Part shown: positions 6,551 to 7,481 of the stretch, one piece after another | How positions within the stretch are numbered: position 1 is the stretch's first letter | How the letters are laid out: every line of letters begins with the position of its first letter | Source: Stagnihabitans sp038323315 | GTDB lineage: Bacteria > Pseudomonadota > Alphaproteobacteria > Rhodobacterales > Rhodobacteraceae | Length of the DNA stretch: 7,481 nt | Direction of reading: 5' to 3' | Assembly: GCA_038323315.1 (NCBI GenBank) | Contig: JBBQGU010000200.1 | Location: 1-7,481 of the forward strand | Notes under the pieces: generated by a model | Told to the model about the DNA's origin: nothing | Databases searched by the model: none | What the model saw: only the letters and a program-made list of their open reading frames with translations | Made by a program: the position numbers and the translations under genes

Positions 6551-6758
6551 TCAGTTCGCACTGCCTTCGAGTGTGCGACGTCCGGAGCGATCAAAACGGG
6601 TCGGCAGGGGTCGGTGGAACCGCCCTCAGTGGGTTCGGGCGGCGGAGCGTGCGGAGCTTTTGGCAAGGTCGACCTGACAAATCCGGCGCGTTTGAGTCGC
6701 AAATCGGTGTACCTATGCCACAATCCGGGCCTAGTCTTGAGCGCAAATGGAGGCCCCG
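6551..6758. other. Intergenic region between GH20 and flavin oxidoreductase genes
   Basis: No gene is visible in this 208-base gap; the frames crossing it look non-coding. It holds a 6-bp hairpin (CCGCCC 6620-6625 with GGGCGG 6637-6642) without a T-tract. There are two short direct repeats, GGGTCGG at 6598 and 6608 and GCGGAGC at 6642 and 6651, and the palindrome AGGTCGACCT (6666-6675). TTGAGTCGCAAAT (6692-6704) is nearly repeated as TTGAGCGCAAAT (6737-6748). A weak promoter for the next gene may be TTGAGT (6692) with TATGCC 16 bases on. The gap length suggests the oxidoreductase gene has its own promoter. Confidence 0.5.
6749..6753 (+). promoter_or_regulatory. Ribosome binding site of the flavin oxidoreductase gene
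   Basis: GGAGG lies five bases before the ATG at 6759. This is a near-ideal spacing and fixes that ATG as the start. Confidence 0.75.
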
Positions 6759-7481
6759 ATGTCGTCTGATCCGCTGCTGCAACCCTACCAGCTGAAACAC
6801 CTGACCCTGCGCAACCGGATCATGACGACCAGCCACGAACCGGCTTACCCCGAGGATGGGATGCCGAAGGATCGCTATCGGCTATATCATCTGGAGCGGG
6901 CGAAGGCCGGTGTGGCCCTGACCATGACGGCGGGGTCGGCGGCGGTGTCCAAGGACTCACCGCCCGTGTTCAACAACATTCTGGCCTATAAGGATGAGGT
7001 CGTGCCGTGGATGAAGCGGCTGGCGGATGATTGCCACGAGGCGGGGGCGGCGGTGATGATCCAGCTGACCCATCTGGGACGGCGGACGCGCTGGGACAAG
7101 GGCGATTGGTTGCCGGTGGTCGCAGCGGGGCCGTCGCGGGAACCGAGCCACCGCGCATTTCCGAAGGTGATCGAGGATTGGGATATTCAGCGGATCATCA
7201 AGGACTTTGGCGATGCCTGCGAACGGATGCAGGCGGCGGGGTTGGATGGGGTCGAGTTCGAATGCTACGGCCATCTGATGGACCAGTTCATGTCGCCGTT
7301 CACCAACGCTTTGCCAGCGCCCTACGGCGGCAGTCTGGAAAACCGGGCGCGGTTTGCGATGGAAGTGTTGGCCGCGTGTCGCAAGCGGGTGGGGGAGCGG
7401 TTTTTGCTGGGCGTGCGCTATACGGCGGATGAGACCGAAGAGGGCGGAATTTCGCCCGATGAGGGCGTGGCGATCGGGAAG
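6759..7481 (+). CDS. NADH:flavin oxidoreductase, old yellow enzyme family, N-methylproline demethylase-like (C-terminus beyond window)
   Basis: The 241 visible residues are the start of an FMN-binding TIM barrel of the old yellow enzyme / trimethylamine dehydrogenase type. Recognisable parts are 'LLQPYQLKHLTLRNRIMTTS' (6-25), an early barrel strand VMIQLTHLGRRTRW (99-112), ERMQAAGLDGVEFECYGHLM (155-174), and the family motif DQFMSPFTN...YGGSLENRARF (175-199). Full-length relatives of this type are near 680 residues, with a C-terminal FAD/NAD(P)-binding half and often an iron-sulfur cluster, all outside this window. The exact wording 'SHEPAYPEDGMPKDRYR' and 'THLGRRTRWDKGDWLPVV' recalls proteins named N-methylproline (stachydrine pathway) demethylases; this comes from memory and is not a search. 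Other oxidative demethylases or dienoyl-CoA reductases remain possible. It has its own ribosome binding site and a 208-base leader, so a functional link to the sugar genes is doubtful. Confidence 0.9.
   Translation, partial: MSSDPLLQPYQLKHLTLRNRIMTTSHEPAYPEDGMPKDRYRLYHLERAKAGVALTMTAGSAAVSKDSPPVFNNILAYKDEVVPWMKRLADDCHEAGAAVMIQLTHLGRRTRWDKGDWLPVVAAGPSREPSHRAFPKVIEDWDIQRIIKDFGDACERMQAAGLDGVEFECYGHLMDQFMSPFTNALPAPYGGSLENRARFAMEVLAACRKRVGERFLLGVRYTADETEEGGISPDEGVAIGK

Noticed and set aside
6617..6642. Possible terminator after the GH20 gene
   Set aside because: Two mutually exclusive short stems (GAACC/GGTTC and CCGCCC/GGGCGG) exist, but neither has a T-tract and the loops are long.
7031..7432. 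133-residue plus-strand open frame in the oxidoreductase region
   Set aside because: It lies in a different frame inside the flavin oxidoreductase gene, which has a clear start, ribosome binding site and motifs.
1..7481. CRISPR arrays, insertion sequences, tRNA or rRNA genes
   Set aside because: No regularly spaced repeats, transposase-like frames, terminal inverted repeats or structured RNA genes were seen on either strand.

Overview
The window looks like chromosomal DNA from a high-GC alphaproteobacterium, most likely a Rhodobacterales (Paracoccus/roseobacter-type) organism. The grounds are the GC-rich coding sequence, GGAGG-type ribosome binding sites, GTG and TTG starts, and the overall look of the proteins. 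No marker gene is present, so this placement is inference.

Layout. On the minus strand, read from about 3763 down to 1, lies a carbohydrate ABC importer operon. In transcription order it holds a MalF-type permease (3763-2831), a MalG-type permease (2830-1985, starting directly after the previous stop), a periplasmic family 1 sugar-binding protein (1950-724) and a MalK/UgpC-type ATPase (672 to the window edge, C-terminus missing). A strong 9-bp GC hairpin lies between the binding-protein gene and the ATPase gene. Diverging from it, after a 200-bp AT-richer control region, the plus strand carries a GntR/HutC-type regulator (3964-4737) and a GH20 beta-N-acetylhexosaminidase (4734-6550). After a 208-bp gap comes the N-terminal 241 residues of an old-yellow-enzyme-type flavin oxidoreductase (6759 to the window edge) that resembles N-methylproline demethylases.

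How it fits together. The GH20 enzyme has no visible signal peptide, so it should act in the cytoplasm. That matches a model in which the ABC system imports a small N-acetylglucosamine-containing oligosaccharide (chitobiose-like), the GH20 enzyme cleaves it inside, and the GntR regulator senses a product. An inverted repeat of TGGTC/GACCA half-sites just upstream of the regulator resembles the NagR/DasR operator type and supports an amino-sugar theme. The substrate itself is inferred, not shown.

The most notable anomaly is that the GH20 gene is split by a one-base deficit in a G5 run at 5136-5140. One added G would join the two frames into a 605-residue enzyme. Apart from this frameshift and the candidate operator, the region is an ordinary sugar-uptake locus. 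I do not see evidence for a wholly new system.
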